Assembly (NCBI GenBank): GCA_037131145.1
Contig: JBAXRP010000072.1
Span: 1 to 17,983 of the forward strand
Direction: 5' to 3'
DNA length: 17,983 bases
From: CAIVAT01 sp037131145
GTDB lineage: Bacteria; Bacteroidota; Bacteroidia; Bacteroidales; FEN-979
A program made the position numbers and the translations under genes. Below, one piece after another: positions 15,675 through 17,983 of the stretch (position 1 is its first letter; every line of letters begins with the position of its first letter). The notes below the pieces were generated by a model that saw only the letters and a list, made by a program, of their open reading frames with translations, searched no databases and was not told the origin of the DNA.

Positions 15675-17030
15675 ATGAGTAAATTAAGATATGAGCGCCC
15701 GGTGATCAAGAAACTGGAAACGGGCATGCCGAACAAGTTTGGCTCCAGAACTGAATATGAACCGGTGACGCAGATTGACGGGGTTTCGGTAAAATCGCTT
15801 ATCAGCGATTATGGGTCGCCGTTATTTGTATTGTCGGAAAAGACTATCCGCAGCTCCATCAGAAAAGCCAAAAAGGCATTTGAGACGCGGTATCCGCGGG
15901 TTCAGTTTGCCTGGTCGTATAAAACCAATTACCTCAACGCCGTTTGCAGCATCTTTCATCAGGAGGGTTCATGGGCGGAAGTAGTATCGGGGTTTGAATA
16001 CGACAAAGCCATTAACCTTGGAGTTGACGGGCGAAAGATTATCTTCAACGGTCCTGATAAAAGCGAGGCGGATCTTACCAAAGCTATCAACAACGACTCA
16101 CTGATCCATATTGACCACCTTGATGAATTATATACAATCACCGAGCTTTCAGAAACCCTGAAGAAACGTCCGCGGGTTGCAATTCGCGTGAATATGGACA
16201 CGGGAGTTTATCCCATGTGGGACCGCTTTGGATTCAATTATGAGAACGGACAAGCATGGGATGCACTCAACAAAATAATGCATTCGGGAAAGATGGAACT
16301 TGTAGGGCTGCACTGCCACATCGGAACTTTTATGCTTTCCGCTTCAGCTTATAGCATTGCCGCCTCTAAACTGGCTGAACTCGCTATTGCAGTGGAGCAG
16401 AAATTCAACCATGAGATCAAATACATTGACCTCGGCGGCGGATTCCCGTCAAAAAATACATTGAAAGGATCGTATCTGCCAGGTTCTGATACCAATCCTT
16501 CATTCGACGACTTTGCCGAAGCTATTACAACAGCGCTGGTCAACAGCAATTTCAGAAAAGAGCGGCTGCCGCTGCTTATTCTCGAAACCGGACGCGCCAT
16601 GATTGATGATGCCGGTTTTCTGCTGGGCACGGTGGTATCGAACAAACGATCGAGCACAGGTCGCAGGAATACCATTCTTGATATCGGGGTAAATATACTT
16701 TTCACTGCATTCTGGTATGATCACCGGATAACCCCCGCACAAACTTTTACGCACTATACCGAAGACACCTGCCTATACGGTCCGCTCTGTATGAATATTG
16801 ACGTAATCCGTGAAAGCACAACCCTGCCGCTGCTCAATAAAGGCGAACATGTGGTAATTCATAACGTAGGGGCATACAATATGACGCAATGGATGCAGTT
16901 TATTACTCTGAGACCCAATGTTGTTCTTATTGACCTTGATGAAAAACCTCACCTGATACGCAACCGCGAAGCGCTGGAGAATATTATCAGTATGGAACAG
17001 GTGCCTGAGCATTTAAGTAACATTGGTTAA
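15675..17030 (+). CDS. Fold-type III PLP decarboxylase (DAP/Orn decarboxylase-like) with leader-like N-tail
   Basis: A 451-residue PLP enzyme of the alanine-racemase-fold decarboxylase family. The Schiff-base lysine is K83 in FAWSYKTNY, the ring-stacking region is GLHCHIGTF (H213, H215), the phosphate-binding loop is IDLGGGFPS, ETGRAMIDDAG follows, and the catalytic tyrosine region is GAYNM (Y401). It is not a plain diaminopimelate decarboxylase. The family's CESxD-like active-site motif reads CMNID (372-376), and the usual DxGMNxLxRPxLY segment reads IGVNILFTAFWY (from about 337), lacking the Arg-Pro. The first 30 residues precede the enzyme fold and contain YERPVIKKLETG (6-17), resembling a RiPP leader. 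Family members outside lysine synthesis include BtrK, which decarboxylates a carrier-bound glutamate. The preceding ATP-grasp gene is 74 bp away. The ATG at 15675 follows an AT-rich stretch. Confidence 0.88.
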   Translation: MSKLRYERPVIKKLETGMPNKFGSRTEYEPVTQIDGVSVKSLISDYGSPLFVLSEKTIRSSIRKAKKAFETRYPRVQFAWSYKTNYLNAVCSIFHQEGSWAEVVSGFEYDKAINLGVDGRKIIFNGPDKSEADLTKAINNDSLIHIDHLDELYTITELSETLKKRPRVAIRVNMDTGVYPMWDRFGFNYENGQAWDALNKIMHSGKMELVGLHCHIGTFMLSASAYSIAASKLAELAIAVEQKFNHEIKYIDLGGGFPSKNTLKGSYLPGSDTNPSFDDFAEAITTALVNSNFRKERLPLLILETGRAMIDDAGFLLGTVVSNKRSSTGRRNTILDIGVNILFTAFWYDHRITPAQTFTHYTEDTCLYGPLCMNIDVIRESTTLPLLNKGEHVVIHNVGAYNMTQWMQFITLRPNVVLIDLDEKPHLIRNREALENIISMEQVPEHLSNIG

Positions 17031-17038
17031 TCCCACGA

Positions 17039-17065
17039 CCTTGAACCTTGAACCTTGAACCTTAA
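17039..17065. repeat. 7-bp tandem repeat, (CCTTGAA) x 3.9
   Basis: Three perfect CCTTGAA units (17039-17059) and a fourth lacking the G (CCTTAA) start 9 bases after the decarboxylase stop. The third unit contains the TTG taken as the start of the next gene. Same period as, but different sequence from, the array at 15621. Confidence 0.9.
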
Positions 17066-17983
17066 CAAACTTACCCGCCTTTTTCCATCATTCATAACAG
17101 GTGTACTTAACAGCTACACTCAGATTTTCTTTTCCGACAGCAGAATATTTTCTATAATCCTGCTTGCGGTAACTTTCTTCGATTTCTGGGCGGGATTCAG
17201 CGGACTTATTGCCGTTATTGTCACCAATTTCATGGCATACCTCATTGGGTTTAACACATATAAAATTAAAAAGGGTTATTACGGATTCAACAGCCTGCTT
17301 GTCGGACTGGGGCTTGGCGTTTTTTATCAGCCGGGAACCGAATACTTCATTGTTCTGGCTTCCGCTTCAGTGTTGACCCTGTTTTTGACCTTGTGGCTCG
17401 AAGGCGTTATTGGAAAATACGCATTACCCTACATGAGCATGTCGTTTTTGCTTGGCACATGGTTGGTAAGCCTCGCATCAAGGCAGTTTACTTCGCTCGA
17501 AATCAGTGAACGAGGCATTTATATGACCAATGAAATGTTTGAACTGGGCGGCAAGCAGATGGTTGACACCTACAATCTTATGTCGGACCTCAATATCTGG
17601 GATTCGGTGAGGATTTACTTCAAATCGCTGGGGGCAATCTTCTTTCAGTATCATCTTTTTGCAGGCATTCTTATCGCCATCGGGCTGATAATTCACTCGC
17701 GGATAGCTTTTATGCTGTCGCTCGTCGGTTTTTTTTCTGCATACATTTTTTACCAATTCATTGGCGCCGATATGCATGAACTCAGTTACAGCTATATTGG
17801 GTTCAATTTTATTCTGACATCCATAGCCATTGGCGGGTTTTTTATCATCCCTTCGCGATGGTCGTTTCTCTGGGTAATACTCCTTACGCCGCTGATCTCA
17901 ATTTTATTGACCAGTACTCAGGCATTCTTTTCCATATTTCAGTTGTCGGTTTATTCGCTGCCATTCAATTTGATTGTGCTGAT
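17055..17983 (+). CDS. Urea-transporter-fold membrane protein (3' end outside window)
   Basis: From a TTG at 17055 the frame stays open to the window edge (309 complete codons). The sequence is strongly hydrophobic and shows the UT-family pattern: VLNSYTQIFFSDS, FFDFWAGFSGLIAVIVTN, then KKGYYGFNSLLVGLGLG, which matches the family's YGFNgxLVGxxLG segment. Later parts have repeated membrane spans (LFAGILIAIGLIIHS, FFSAYIFYQFIGAD, FILTSIAIGGFFIIPS). UT proteins pass urea or similar small solutes. In Bacteroidota this domain can be joined to a C-terminal M23 peptidase (from memory), which would lie outside the window. The TTG start is chosen because a TGA precedes it by one codon, it places the UT fold near residue 12, and no in-frame ATG occurs until about 175 bases later, inside the second membrane span. 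It lies 24 bp after the decarboxylase stop, so co-transcription is likely. Confidence 0.78.
   Translation, partial: MNLNKLTRLFPSFITGVLNSYTQIFFSDSRIFSIILLAVTFFDFWAGFSGLIAVIVTNFMAYLIGFNTYKIKKGYYGFNSLLVGLGLGVFYQPGTEYFIVLASASVLTLFLTLWLEGVIGKYALPYMSMSFLLGTWLVSLASRQFTSLEISERGIYMTNEMFELGGKQMVDTYNLMSDLNIWDSVRIYFKSLGAIFFQYHLFAGILIAIGLIIHSRIAFMLSLVGFFSAYIFYQFIGADMHELSYSYIGFNFILTSIAIGGFFIIPSRWSFLWVILLTPLISILLTSTQAFFSIFQLSVYSLPFNLIVL

Noticed and set aside
15675..17030. Calling the PLP enzyme lysA (diaminopimelate decarboxylase)
   Set aside because: Key substrate-side motifs differ (CMNID, no Arg-Pro in the NILFTAFWY region), and the neighbours are not lysine genes.
17478..17777. 99-residue minus-strand ORF
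   Set aside because: It is antisense to the urea-transporter-like membrane protein, whose frame shows the expected hydrophobic pattern.

Overview
The window looks like a chromosome segment from a member of the Bacteroidota, probably a Bacteroidales-like environmental lineage. The reasons are a sprA gene (outer-membrane core of the type IX secretion system), two TlpA-type thioredoxin proteins with DUF4369-like N-termini, a DUF5687-type ABC permease, AT-rich translation starts with almost no Shine-Dalgarno sequence, and promoter boxes of the Bacteroidota TAnnTTTG type. No rRNA, tRNA, CRISPR array, insertion sequence or integrase was seen.

Layout. The left third (1-7681) is read on the minus strand. 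In transcription order it holds a TlpA-like lipoprotein (7681-6572), a second exported TlpA-like protein (6567-5200), ruvA (5154-4570) and sprA (4530 to beyond the window edge). The two thioredoxin genes are 4 bp apart. ruvA and sprA are 39 bp apart and share a recognisable promoter in front of ruvA. A 430-bp divergent intergenic region (7682-8111) contains the decayed remnant of a BRO/DinD-family gene. The plus-strand block then begins with a large secreted GH38 alpha-mannosidase (8112-11969). It is followed by a two-gene ABC exporter: a DUF5687-like permease (12004-13500) and an ATPase (13504-14199).

The most interesting part is the right end (14313-17983). A PqqD-like RRE protein, a PylC/CarB-like ATP-grasp ligase that overlaps it by 20 bp, a fold-type III PLP decarboxylase and a urea-transporter-fold membrane protein (cut by the window edge) follow one another on the plus strand. 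The decarboxylase has a tail of about 30 residues resembling a RiPP leader, including a YxxPxI motif of the kind bound by RRE domains, and its active-site motifs differ from those of diaminopimelate decarboxylase. The set recalls carrier-dependent amino-acid chemistry such as butirosin BtrJ/BtrK, where an ATP-grasp loads an amino acid that a PLP enzyme then decarboxylates. It may be an undescribed peptide or amino-acid tailoring pathway, but the product is unknown. Two different 7-bp tandem repeats sit in the two intergenic gaps of this cluster, and one of them contains the apparent TTG start codon of the membrane protein.
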